From Rubellicoccus peritrichatus (GTDB taxonomy: Bacteria > Verrucomicrobiota > Verrucomicrobiia > Opitutales > Cerasicoccaceae): 64,000 nt of DNA. This document shows positions 44,434 to 54,700 of this stretch, piece after piece (position 1 is the first letter of the stretch; each line of letters starts with the position of its first letter). The notes under the pieces are model-generated. The model was given only the letters and a program-made list of their open reading frames with translations. It made no database searches and was not told the DNA's origin. The stretch spans positions 4,211,001-4,275,000 of the forward strand of contig NZ_CP136920.1 of NCBI RefSeq assembly GCF_033100135.1, written 5' to 3'. The position numbers were made by a program, and so were the translations under genes.

Positions 44434-44921
44434 TAGCTACTTCGTGGGAAGTAGATCATAGCAGAGATTTCTAAAGGATTTATTAAGATGGGCGGTCCTG
44501 GCTTATGTTTTAAGGTTTATTTACAACAGACTTATGACTAACGCGGAATCGATCACCAACGGCCGTTTACGGTTCATTCGGCCTGTCAAAACCGCTAGAA
44601 ACATTGTTAATTGCGTTTCCAAAGGACATCATCACTGAATTTCGTAAAACACTGTCAATCAGTCTGTTTCTCGCGTCGCTCATAAAAGTGAAGGGTACAC
44701 CACTACAGTTTTATGACGGTGACTAAATCTAAGGTTACACCGTACCCTTATGTTGGCAGATTGCCTGCTGCATTTCGATTTTATCGGCTTGGCCGCTGCT
44801 GACATGAAGATACCATCTTCAGTTTCATTGCCATAATGCATGAAAATACGCTGAATATCACAATATTTGGCATTAGCGGGAATAAGAATCAGATCTACAC
44901 TTCTCTGTAAATAACTACACT
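44434..44921. other. Divergent intergenic region between two giant-protein genes, with inverted repeat
   Basis: A 488-bp region without a convincing gene. AAGGGTAC (44691-44698) and GTACCCTT (44742-44749) form an inverted repeat; near the same bases the segments AGGGTACACC and AGGTTACACC form a direct repeat. Regulation of either flanking gene is possible. Nothing else recognisable. Confidence 0.5.
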
Positions 44922-47900
44922 ATGAATTTTCTCTCAAAATCCATCAACGCTACACCATCAAGAATCAACTGGAGCCTTCTTGGCCTACTGTTCGCCATCG
45001 GGCAAACAACAGGTCAAACGCCAAGTCTAACCCCCTCTTCAGGCTTTACGACGGATACTTCCGATAGCTCCAAGTATACGGCTACCCTTCCTGCGGACGT
45101 GAGCAACCCAAGCTTGCCCGGCTCGGTGATCTTGTCAGCTGAAGGGACGAGCACCCCGATCGAACTCCAGATCGATCTGTTGGCCACCATCAACTATGAT
45201 CCCGCTACACCCTTTTATGGGTCATTATTTCAATTCTCGACCGAGCTGGGTACGCCAACGGCCATCGATAACAGACATCCACTGGTAGTTAATAGTCATG
45301 GACCCCTCACTGTTTCCAACATACAGGCTCCCGATGATCCAACAGTTATTGGCAATGCCGCCATACAAGCACTTGGTCGACCCAACGGAAATTCGAATGG
45401 AATTGGTTCGGATGTCTTAGTATCAGTAGCGAATGATATCACGGTGAACGGCGTTGGGACGGGAACTCCTGGAGCAGGAGATGATCCCATTACGCTGTCT
45501 CCCTCCGCGCTGCGCACCGCCCAGCTGAGCGGCGTTACCGCGGTTTCCTGGGGGCTGCAGGATTCCGGCAACGAGTCCGACACGGTCACCGGCGCCACCG
45601 TTACCGTAAATACGGATGAATCAGCCAATATCACCGTGAATCAGAGCAGTGATTCCGTCATTACGGCAGGTATTTCCGCTTCGTCCGCTTCTGGACCAGG
45701 GACAAAAGGCTATGGCACTGACGAACACGGTTTCCACAAGGTCGCAGTCAGCCATAGTGGAGACATCACGGTTAACGCAACAACGGGCGTGGGGATATTT
45801 GCGAATACGACGGGAGCGCAGAAATTTGACGAAAGCTCATCCGAGGCTTTTGGCGGTGAAGTCATCGTCGATCTCAGAGAAAGTGCCTCCATCATGAGCT
45901 CGGGCATAGGTATTTTCGCTTTAAGTGAGGTCTCACCGGTTTCGGAAAAGAACACGGATACCATTCAGGGTGGTCATGTCTTGGTCGACTTGGGCGACAA
46001 TACGTCAATCACCGCTGGTGATGATCAGGGCGGGTCCGCCCTCGCGATCGGTGTCCTGGCAGTTAGCGCCTCCTCCAATCAACTTATCAACCCATTTTCT
46101 CAGAGTGACGGGGCCATCAACTCAAAGGGCGACGGTAAAGGAGGCAGTGTAGAAGTTAGAAATAGCGGTACCATTAAAAGCTATGGCGATACATCGGCGG
46201 GCATTGCCGCGTTAAGCATCGGTGGCGCCAGTGTGATCACCTCCTCCGACCCAAATTCTAACAGAAACAGCTATCTGGGTAGCAACGGAGAATTCAAAGG
46301 CGGCGGCGAACAAGTGACCGTAAATAATTTATCGGGAGGCGTCATTACCACTCAAGGCCTGGCGGCTCATGGCATCGTTGCCCTGAGTAGCGCTAGTGGC
46401 GGTTTGCTTAATAATTTAGAGGAAGCAATCCGAATAGATCCAAACCACCCAATAGGCCTTACCATCGGTAATGGCCCCGATGGCCCAGACGATGATTCCA
46501 CTATCGGACATGACGGCGGCAGTGTCAGTGTAACCAACGCTGGAAAGATTACCACGGGAGATGGGAGTAATGATTCCCAGGCATCGGTAGGCATTCTCGC
46601 CCAGTCTATCGGTGGCGGAGGAGGTAGCGCGGGTAATAAGTCTTCTTTGTTCGTGGGCGATCAGGGTGGCGCTGGCGGCAACGGTGGAACGGTCGACGTG
46701 ACAACCGCAGCCAGCAGTGTGCTGACCACCAACGACGCCAACTCGGTCGGCATTTTGGCTCAATCCATCGGCGGTGGTGGTGGCAATGGCGGTAATGCGG
46801 AGGGTTTCTTCGTCGCGGTTGGTGGCTCGGGCGGCAGCGGCGGCGATGGCGGCCAAATCAACTTTTCGATTGATGGTTCGGTTAGCACAAAGTCAGACCA
46901 CTCGGGCGGATTAATTGTCCAATCCGTCGGTGGCGGTGGCGGTCATGGCGGCGGAGCCACGGATTACACCGCAGTGGTCCCGGTGGGCACCGCGGTCGGC
47001 GGCAGTGGTGCAAAAGGCGGAGCCGGCGGGCAAATTGGCGATCCCTTGAATCCCAATGACACAGCTGCGATCAAGGCAGGTGCTACCATCACTACGATTG
47101 GAGACAACTCTCCGGGCGCGACCATCCAAAGCATCGCTGGAGGTGGTGGAACCGGAGGCGGTGCTTCCAGCTACGATGTTGCCGCCGGGCTCAGTATTGC
47201 CGTTGCGGTCGGTGGTTCGGGGGGCGACGGCAACGCAGGTGGCGAGTCAATGCTGATCAATGCCGGGACCATCACCACTGGCAAGGAAGTAATCGAACCG
47301 GTTTTTGGCCTAATTGCTAATGATGGTGCTGATTCCATCGGAGCTATCGTTCAGTCCATTGGAGGCGGAGGTGGTCATGGTGGCTCGGCGTCTGCGCTTG
47401 CTCTCGCTTTCTTGGCTCCCCTCGATGAAGACCCGGCATCATTCTCGGTTGCAGTCGGCACAGGCGGTTCCGGTGGTGGTGGTGGCGATGGCGGCACTGC
47501 AACGTTCACCAATGACGGAAGCATCACGACCTGGGGTGATGGTGCCCATGGAGCTCTTGTGCAAAGCATTGGTGGTGGCGGTGGCAATGGGGGCGATTCC
47601 AAGGCTTACAGCGCTGCCATTGCTGCAGGAGCACCCTCGGCCACCTTCAGCGTTAGCCATGGCGGCAGCGGTCAAGCAGCTGGAGCTGGCGGCTCTGCTC
47701 AAGGGACCCTCGACGAAAAATCCGTGATCACGACCCACGGCCAGAATGCCTCCGGCCTTGTCGTTCAAAGCATCGGTGGTGGTGGCGGCAATGGCGGCGT
47801 CGGCACAGCAAGTTCAAGGACTGTCGGGTCAGATGGTGATGAAGAAGACCCGATCAATATTGATTTTACCATGGCCCTCGGTGGAAGTGGCGGTAACGGC

Positions 47901-50900
47901 GGAGACGGAGGAGAGGCTAGCGCCATCACTAGAGGCATGATAAACACGGACGGTGTTGGCTCCAAGGGCATTCATATCAAATCCATTGGTGGCGGTGGCG
48001 GAAGCGCCGGCGGCGGAAGTGTTGGCGGTGGGGGCACGGCCTATACCACGACACTCGTGATTGGCGCCACGGGCGGAAGTGGAGGTGATGCCGATTCGTC
48101 TAGCATCAACAATTACGCCCAAATACAAACGGAGAAGGGTGACTCGACCGCTATACTCGTGCAGTCAATCGGCGGCGGTGGTGGCGCTGGTGGCAACGCT
48201 GTCGCCCAAGAGGCCCGGGTTGCAGCCGACTCTTACAACTACGAAATCACAATAGGTGGTCAGGGTGGAGCCGGAGGTAAAGGTGGCACTACAACCGTTA
48301 ACAATTTCGGTAGTCTGATGACACAAGGCCCCCGCTCTAACGGGATTACTGCCCAGTCCATCGGCGGCGGTGGTGGTGTCGGAGGAGGCGGCTCGGCCTA
48401 TTCCACGGCGAATCATGCCAAAATCGGCAGCTCCAACGTTGGGATTACCGTTGGTGGCCAGGGAGGCGGTGGCGGAGACGGCGGAGCGGTCAACGTTATC
48501 GTGAGTGAAGCGCCCATTCAAACAGGCGGTTATGCTTCCCATGGAGTCGTGGCCCAGTCGGTGGGCGGCGGTGGTGGCATCGGCGGCGAAGCCTCCGTGG
48601 ATGCGACCAGCACGATCAACTTGGGTTTTGCTGTTAAGGAGGGAGGGGGTGCCGGCGGCCAGGGAGGACAAGTGACGGTTTATCAAAATGATCAGGTTAC
48701 CACCACGGGACACCAGAGTGTCGGCGTTATGGCTCAGTCAGTTGGCGGCGGCGGTGGTATCGCCTCACAAGGCTCTGACATTAAACCCTTCAGTTTTGAT
48801 GTTAACCTGGCCCCATCGGTCACTTTTAACTTTGGGATCAATACCGATAAGGGCGCAAGCGACCCAAGCAACGGCGGCGACACGACCGTCAATTTGAACA
48901 TCGCAAATGTTGAATTCCCGGACATTTCGACCAACAACAGCACAACCACCGAGGGGGATTGGTCAATCGGAGTGCTCGCCCAGTCCGTTGGCGCTGGAGG
49001 TGGCAAAGGGGATAACATTACCGGAACCAATTCCAACTCCATTCCGACGCTCAATATCGTCATGGGCTCCCCACAAGGGCATGGCTCTGGTGGTAACGTC
49101 AATGTTGTCGCTGGCACCACGAGAATCGGTGATATGGGTCTTGGTACAGCGCACGTCAGCACCGGAACTGATAGCAGCGGCTACGGTGCCTACGGCGTAC
49201 TGGCCCAATCCATTGGTGGCGGCGGCGGTATGGCCAGCGATGGCTCTAGCGCTAGCGCGACCGGTAGCTCGATCCAATTGGGAGCCGAGAGCAAAGAAGG
49301 CTCAGGCGGTACCAGAGATGGAGACGCCGTCAGTTTGACCGCGAAAGCTCTTTCGGTGGAAACGCAGGGCACAGCCGCTCACGGCATTATTCTCCAATCC
49401 ATTGGTGGCGGTGGCGGCGTTGCGGGGACCGGCGCCACCAGGGACTATTCTGGGAGCCTAGATGGCGTTGATGGACCAAGCATAACGCTCGGTGGCGCAG
49501 AGACCTATGGCGCCGGCCAGTCACTCACCATGAGTGAAGGAAATGGCAATGTGACAGTGACGACTAGTGGTGACAACGCCTTCGGTTTTGTTGCCCAAAG
49601 CATTGGAAGTGGCGGTGGCATCGTCACCAGTAAACAAACGGATGGCGGCATTACTTTGGGCGCAAACTTAGCTTCCGACGACAAGGATCCGACCGACCGC
49701 GGCGGCGGCGACATTGGTGGCGATACTCCCTTTACTTTTGACGAGGTCAGCCGGATCACCACACACGGAAAAGGATCGCATGGCGTCGTGCTTCAGACCA
49801 TTGGCGGCGGTGGGGGCATCGCGAATCCTAATTCCAGCGGCGGCATTGAGATAAGCACGACTACGCGCGACGCGTCGAGTCATGGCTACGGTGGCTCCAT
49901 TAACGTCAACCTTGATGGCCATATAACGACTTCTGGCGATGGAGCCAATGGCGTCATCGCGCAGGTCATCGGTGGTGGAGGCGGCTTGTTTCGAAACTTT
50001 GCGGGAAGCACTGGCGGCGCCAATTCTTCGGGGGATGGTTTCAATAACGGCACCATCGACATCACCGTTGGCAGCAAGGCTAAGATCTCGACGACTGGCA
50101 AGAACACCAACACCATCTTTGCGCAAAACGTCACGGGTAACGGTAATCCCGGAAATTTCATCGCGATTGAAATCAACGGCTCAGTGTCCAGCGACCAAGG
50201 CACCGCCATCCGGGCACATGGCGGCGCGGACAATTCGACTGACGATGCTATCAGCACACTCAGGATCAATCAAGGTGGTGAGGTCAGCAGCCCGTTCGAT
50301 CAAAATGCGATCCATCTTCAAGGCGCGAACGGAACGGAAATTTTCCAGATTGCAAACGCCGGAACGATCACCGGTGGCGTGTTCCTAGATACGGTGGCCT
50401 CGGGAAGTGGTTTCTTAAATGCCCCAACCGGGACCTTCAACTCGGGCGAGAGTGTCAACGCTATCATGGACGACCAAGGCATTTTCGCTATCGGCGGAGC
50501 GGACCACATTCTGCAAACACAAATGGAGCAAAACTATACCCAGAACACAGGAGCAACCCTGCAATTTGACGTCACCTCCTCGACAACGTTCGACCAGCTA
50601 GTTTTCGGCTCTGCCTACGGTTATTTCGAGGGGAATATCGAAATTAACTTGCTGATGCAGCAGCTGCAAGTTGGCGATCATTTGACCCTCGTCACGGCTT
50701 CCACTGGTAATGTCGGCAACTCGTTTTCGAATAACTATACCACTCAAAACGCGACATTCCTCAACATGCCGGACGGCATGCTATTGGAGCTGTTTCACAG
50801 AAACGGTGCGTTATTCCTCGACGTAATCGCAGTTCCGGAGCCCGGCTACGCAGCGCTCTTGGCAGGCATTCTTGCCTTCGCCTATCTGCAAATAAATAGA

Positions 50901-50915
50901 AGAAGAGGCAGATGA
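44922..50915 (+). CDS. Gly-rich autotransporter-passenger-like protein with PEP-CTERM anchor
   Basis: A 1997-residue protein with a signal peptide (about residues 1-31) and no enzyme domain visible. From about residue 560 to 1690 it carries 18 copies of an AQSIGGGGG motif, about 65 residues apart, each within a beta-solenoid-like unit. Such repeats are familiar from passengers of proteobacterial autotransporters, where they precede a beta-barrel. Here the C-terminus has no barrel. After AGTFNSGESVNAIMDD it ends with VPEPGYAALLAGILAFAYLQ and INRRRGR, a PEP-CTERM sorting signal for exosortase. The product is likely a surface-anchored or released adhesin-like protein. No exosortase is in the window. 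Confidence 0.85.
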   Translation: MNFLSKSINATPSRINWSLLGLLFAIGQTTGQTPSLTPSSGFTTDTSDSSKYTATLPADVSNPSLPGSVILSAEGTSTPIELQIDLLATINYDPATPFYGSLFQFSTELGTPTAIDNRHPLVVNSHGPLTVSNIQAPDDPTVIGNAAIQALGRPNGNSNGIGSDVLVSVANDITVNGVGTGTPGAGDDPITLSPSALRTAQLSGVTAVSWGLQDSGNESDTVTGATVTVNTDESANITVNQSSDSVITAGISASSASGPGTKGYGTDEHGFHKVAVSHSGDITVNATTGVGIFANTTGAQKFDESSSEAFGGEVIVDLRESASIMSSGIGIFALSEVSPVSEKNTDTIQGGHVLVDLGDNTSITAGDDQGGSALAIGVLAVSASSNQLINPFSQSDGAINSKGDGKGGSVEVRNSGTIKSYGDTSAGIAALSIGGASVITSSDPNSNRNSYLGSNGEFKGGGEQVTVNNLSGGVITTQGLAAHGIVALSSASGGLLNNLEEAIRIDPNHPIGLTIGNGPDGPDDDSTIGHDGGSVSVTNAGKITTGDGSNDSQASVGILAQSIGGGGGSAGNKSSLFVGDQGGAGGNGGTVDVTTAASSVLTTNDANSVGILAQSIGGGGGNGGNAEGFFVAVGGSGGSGGDGGQINFSIDGSVSTKSDHSGGLIVQSVGGGGGHGGGATDYTAVVPVGTAVGGSGAKGGAGGQIGDPLNPNDTAAIKAGATITTIGDNSPGATIQSIAGGGGTGGGASSYDVAAGLSIAVAVGGSGGDGNAGGESMLINAGTITTGKEVIEPVFGLIANDGADSIGAIVQSIGGGGGHGGSASALALAFLAPLDEDPASFSVAVGTGGSGGGGGDGGTATFTNDGSITTWGDGAHGALVQSIGGGGGNGGDSKAYSAAIAAGAPSATFSVSHGGSGQAAGAGGSAQGTLDEKSVITTHGQNASGLVVQSIGGGGGNGGVGTASSRTVGSDGDEEDPINIDFTMALGGSGGNGGDGGEASAITRGMINTDGVGSKGIHIKSIGGGGGSAGGGSVGGGGTAYTTTLVIGATGGSGGDADSSSINNYAQIQTEKGDSTAILVQSIGGGGGAGGNAVAQEARVAADSYNYEITIGGQGGAGGKGGTTTVNNFGSLMTQGPRSNGITAQSIGGGGGVGGGGSAYSTANHAKIGSSNVGITVGGQGGGGGDGGAVNVIVSEAPIQTGGYASHGVVAQSVGGGGGIGGEASVDATSTINLGFAVKEGGGAGGQGGQVTVYQNDQVTTTGHQSVGVMAQSVGGGGGIASQGSDIKPFSFDVNLAPSVTFNFGINTDKGASDPSNGGDTTVNLNIANVEFPDISTNNSTTTEGDWSIGVLAQSVGAGGGKGDNITGTNSNSIPTLNIVMGSPQGHGSGGNVNVVAGTTRIGDMGLGTAHVSTGTDSSGYGAYGVLAQSIGGGGGMASDGSSASATGSSIQLGAESKEGSGGTRDGDAVSLTAKALSVETQGTAAHGIILQSIGGGGGVAGTGATRDYSGSLDGVDGPSITLGGAETYGAGQSLTMSEGNGNVTVTTSGDNAFGFVAQSIGSGGGIVTSKQTDGGITLGANLASDDKDPTDRGGGDIGGDTPFTFDEVSRITTHGKGSHGVVLQTIGGGGGIANPNSSGGIEISTTTRDASSHGYGGSINVNLDGHITTSGDGANGVIAQVIGGGGGLFRNFAGSTGGANSSGDGFNNGTIDITVGSKAKISTTGKNTNTIFAQNVTGNGNPGNFIAIEINGSVSSDQGTAIRAHGGADNSTDDAISTLRINQGGEVSSPFDQNAIHLQGANGTEIFQIANAGTITGGVFLDTVASGSGFLNAPTGTFNSGESVNAIMDDQGIFAIGGADHILQTQMEQNYTQNTGATLQFDVTSSTTFDQLVFGSAYGYFEGNIEINLLMQQLQVGDHLTLVTASTGNVGNSFSNNYTTQNATFLNMPDGMLLELFHRNGALFLDVIAVPEPGYAALLAGILAFAYLQINRRRGR
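46595..49990 (+). repeat. 18 recurring AQSIGGGGG-type motif units
   Basis: Units of about 195 bp encode the motif (A/V)QS(I/V)GGGGG preceded by a Gly-Val/Ile-hydrophobic step and followed by Gly-rich loops. The first is near 46600 and the last near 49985. The middle copies are the most alike; the last few vary (QTIGGGGG, QVIGGGGG). Confidence 0.85.
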
Positions 50916-50916
50916 C

Positions 50917-51207
50917 ATGAAGAGGTTGCTTCGATGGCTTTACCAAGCTTGCTTTGGCAAAGTCGAAATCGATAACAACCACGTAGAGAACGCCATCCGA
51001 CCCTCCACCATCGGCAAGAAACACTGGCTTTTCATTGGCCCGGAAAACTCAGGACAAACCTCAACCATCTTATACAGAATCACCGAGTCAGCCAAACACC
51101 ACAATCTCGAACCCTATAACTACATCTTCCACCTGCTCCAAGAGCTGCCTAAAGCAACCAACTTCCAGATCCCCCGGTTCCCCCCAAAAGCCATCGCTAA
51201 GAAATAG
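50917..51207 (+). pseudogene. IS66-family transposase C-terminal remnant
   Basis: The frame encodes 96 residues whose core KVEIDNNHVENAIRPSTIGK, KHWLFIGPENSG and the Pro-Tyr-Ile-like end EPYNYIFHLLQELP match the C-terminus of IS66 transposases. About 80% of the transposase is absent upstream, where the PEP-CTERM gene ends one base before this frame's ATG. It is a decayed insertion sequence fragment and not an active element. No terminal inverted repeat could be identified. Confidence 0.85.
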
Positions 51208-51452
51208 CCTCCAAAAGCTGCGTAAGTCATAAACATCGCAAGTATCGTAAGCCATATGATTACGGTTTTTTTATGACAAAAATACGACTAAAGGAAAAGC
51301 AGACAGTGCTTCACGGAACGTTTACAACTGATAAAATTCTGGAATTAGTCCATCTCGAATCATCAAATTTACTGAGACACTTGAAATGTGTTATTCGCTA
51401 GAATGTCACTCTATACCAGATAGCAGAAAACCTATGCTAAGATCAATGATTA

Positions 51453-51782
51453 CTAAGACTTAATCCGATAAAAAAAGCCATAATAAACCAAGGCAATAAA
51501 TATCACTACAAAAACCGTAGATATGAAAGTGCTTCCAGGATGATTTTTCATTGAAGAAAAAACACTCTTACCACTCGCATCCACAGAAAGCCGCAGCAGC
51601 ACACAAGAACCTAATAGAAAACTCACTGCAATTGCAAAAAGACCGATTTTTATCGCAATCTCCGAATACTCAACCCACAGCTCAGATTCGTGATCGACTA
51701 GGACGTAAAACGCAAATGCAAGTAGGACGATGAAGATCGCTACCTTCAATGCTGACTCAAACCTCTTAGTCGTAATTATCAT
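51453..51782 (-). CDS. Three-TM membrane protein, candidate immunity protein for the Rhs tail
   Basis: A 109-residue protein with three predicted membrane helices (about residues 11-30, 42-65 and 85-105; VAIFIVLLAFAFYVLV, IGLFAIAVSFLLGSCVLL, STVFVVIFIALVYYGFF). No family recognised. The ATG at 51782 is 2 bp after the stop of the Rhs gene, so it is probably cotranslated with it. Small genes directly downstream of Rhs C-terminal toxin domains are, as a class, immunity genes. A membrane immunity protein would fit a membrane-acting or periplasmic toxin. This function is inferred from position only. Confidence 0.55.
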   Translation of the reverse strand: MIITTKRFESALKVAIFIVLLAFAFYVLVDHESELWVEYSEIAIKIGLFAIAVSFLLGSCVLLRLSVDASGKSVFSSMKNHPGSTFISTVFVVIFIALVYYGFFYRIKS

Positions 51783-51784
51783 TA

Positions 51785-54700
51785 TTAGAAATATCCAAAC
51801 ATTTTGTACGGGTCACTGGCAAATTCATTCTTTTGATTAAGCAAACTACCGTAACTTGAGAACATTTCGTTCAAGACCCCTCCAGAATTGCCTATAGGTC
51901 CGATTTTTCGGAAACTTGATGTGAAACCGGCAGTTGCAGAGAAAGAATTGCTCCTAACACCAAAGGACATAATTGAAGTTTCAGCGCCAGACAATCCAAA
52001 TTGTACAACAACGTTTGGATTCCTAAATGATCCTGTATGTCGCCCTTGACGTTTGCCACGCTTCAACGCAATCAGTATATCTACGACATTTTTCATATTA
52101 TTAGGGCTCCCGGCATAGGCCATCAAAAGAGCCTTAGGTATTAGATGGACAATAGACACTGGCCAAGTAGCTGTAAAACCAACTCCAGACAAGTCTTTTG
52201 GCTCTTTAGCACCAAATATAAAACTAAAAGAAAGCGTATAACCGATCCCACGGTTCTTCTTTCCAATAGTTGTTGGATCCATCCCAACCTCTCCTGATAG
52301 AGCTCCCCAGGAAGATCCATTCATCCCTAGCAAGTGAGCATTCACACCGGTAATTACACCTCGCGCCCCAGGATTTAAGCCTGCAGTAACCATCATTCCG
52401 CTTGGGCCATCTCCGCCACCAAGAGCACGAGTCGCAAAAATGCCAGTTATTGTAATATTTGCCAATGTTGTTAATGTCCCAACGATCGCAGTTGTCATAG
52501 CGACATTCTTGATAGAAAATTGCCCACTAGGATCAATAAACGTGACTGGATTAGCATTTGCATATAAATACTTATTGAGCGTTATAGGAGCATGGTTACG
52601 CCCCTCATACGTATCTAAGGTATGGAACCGGCCCATATCAGGGCTCATGTAACGCGCTCTAAGGAAATACATGCCCAAATTTGTGTCCCACTGCTCACCA
52701 GTAAACAAGTAGCTGTTGGGCGTCGTTCCTTGGAGATTGATCAAGTTGCCCCAAGCGTCGTAAGTGTAGGCGTCGGAGATCAGGCCATTTTCATCCGCTA
52801 AAGCGCGGACAGTGCCGAGGCCGTCGTAGAGGTAATAGCTCGTCTCCCAGCCAACTGGATTCAATACAGGCATGAGCTGATGCTGCGCGATCAGGTCGAG
52901 GCCGTAAGTGTAGACGCGCTCGGTGGTAAGCGTGCTGTCCAGCTCTTCGAGTACCTGCGCGTAACCAGTCAGGTTGTTGACATCGACGAGGTAATGGGTT
53001 GCACCCTCTGCCGTGGTCTTGGTGACACGGTTGCCATCGGCGTCGTAAGTGATGTCGATCACGCCGCCGTCGGATTTCGTCCGCCGCACGAGGCGGTTCA
53101 TGAAGTCGTATTCATCCGTATGACCGTCACTGGCGGTGGTGTTGCCGTTGGAATCGTAGGTGTGCGAGTCGAGCCAGTCATTGAAAGAATAGGTCTCGGT
53201 CTGCGCAGCAATGTTAGTAACCGTACTGTTCTGCGTGAGGCGATTACCAACGAGATCATAGGTCCAGCTGGAGGAACCATCAACTGCATAGGGATCGCTG
53301 CTGATCGTTTCTGATTTTAATCGGTAGAGATTATCATAAGTGTAGTCCACTACCCTGCCCGAGGTTTCGGTCTGGCGGCTGCGGTGGCCACTGGCCCGCA
53401 GGGTATAGGTATAACTGTTCAAGCTGCCCGAGGCATTGGCCAGGGTGAGGTTCGTCAGACGATTCAGGCTGTTGTAATCCCAATCATGAACGACCCCATT
53501 GGCATAAGTGATCGTATCCAGATTTCCTACCAGATCATAAGTGTAGCTGTGCTCCAGTGGTGGCTGGGAGGCGCCGGCGTCAAAGACTTTATCGAGGCGG
53601 TTGAGCACATCATAATCATAAGTCAACTCGACACCATTAGTATTGCTCGACGTCACGCCAGTGAGGTTATTGGACTCATCATAGGCATAGGTCAGATTGC
53701 CGCGTGCAGTGAGTTGCGTGGCCAGGCGATTGCGCTCGTCATAAGTCCACTCAGTAAAATCGAGCGTTTGCTGAGCCTGGTTGGAAACCAGCGCGCTAAC
53801 CCGTTGGCCGGCGTCGTTGTAGACGTAGTCCATGCGCGCAGCAGCATGCGACAACGTAAGCGATGGATGTGTGGCATCCGCAATACTAGCCGTCATCCGG
53901 TTAAGCTTATCGTATTCGTAGGTCGTGGTGTGGCCGTTGAAGTCGGTGCGGGTTTTGAGGGTACCGTCGTCGAAGTAAGTGTAGGTTTCAGTCTGACCTT
54001 CGGGTAGTGTGCGACCGGTGCGACGTCCAAGGGAGTCATACTGGTAATAGGTCGTGCGGCCCTCGGCATCCGTCTGGCTGATTTGGTTGCCGACTTCGTC
54101 ATAGCCGTAATGGGTTTCGATAAAGGTATCTGCCGTATCCGGATGCGGTTGTTTGACCGTGATTAGGCGCCCCAGCCCATCATAAACATACTCGGTGCGT
54201 TTACCCTCCTGATCGATGTTGGCGACTCGGCGCCCGAGTTCGTCATAGACGGTTTCCGTGAAGGTGTTATCATGGAAAATCGTCTTGGTCGGACGGTTGA
54301 GGTCGTCGTATTCAAAGGACGTGGTGTGCAGGTTGGCATCAGTTACACTGAGCTGGTTACCGTTGAGGCTGTAGGCGAAGCTCGTAGTCTGACTGAGCGC
54401 GTTGGTCACGTTTGCGCGACGCCCCGAACAGCCACACTCAGGATCGTAAGCGAAAGTGGTGGCGTTGCTGCGTTCGTCGATGGATACCACCACGCGTCCA
54501 ATCTCATCGTAGACGGTCGATGCGGTCGGATTATCAGCCAACTCTGCGTTAGAAAGTAAGTTGCGCGAGTCGCTCAAGTCGAGCGAAGCCGGGTCCGGCG
54601 TTGTGGCATCGGGGTTGATGGTGTCGGTCATGCGGCCCAGCTCGTCGTAGACGAAGTAGGTGGTGAAGCCCCGGCGATCTTTAAAGGCCACACGGCGGTT

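Noticed and set aside
46595-49990. Long minus-strand open frames inside the PEP-CTERM gene (for example 48165-48713), and similar plus-strand frames in the giant genes (for example 39859-40560).
   Set aside because: They are antisense shadows of repetitive, GC-skewed coding sequence, with no recognisable protein features or ribosome-binding sites.
50917-51207. An intact IS66 insertion sequence.
   Set aside because: Only the C-terminal fifth of the transposase is present, and no accessory ORFs or terminal inverted repeats were found.
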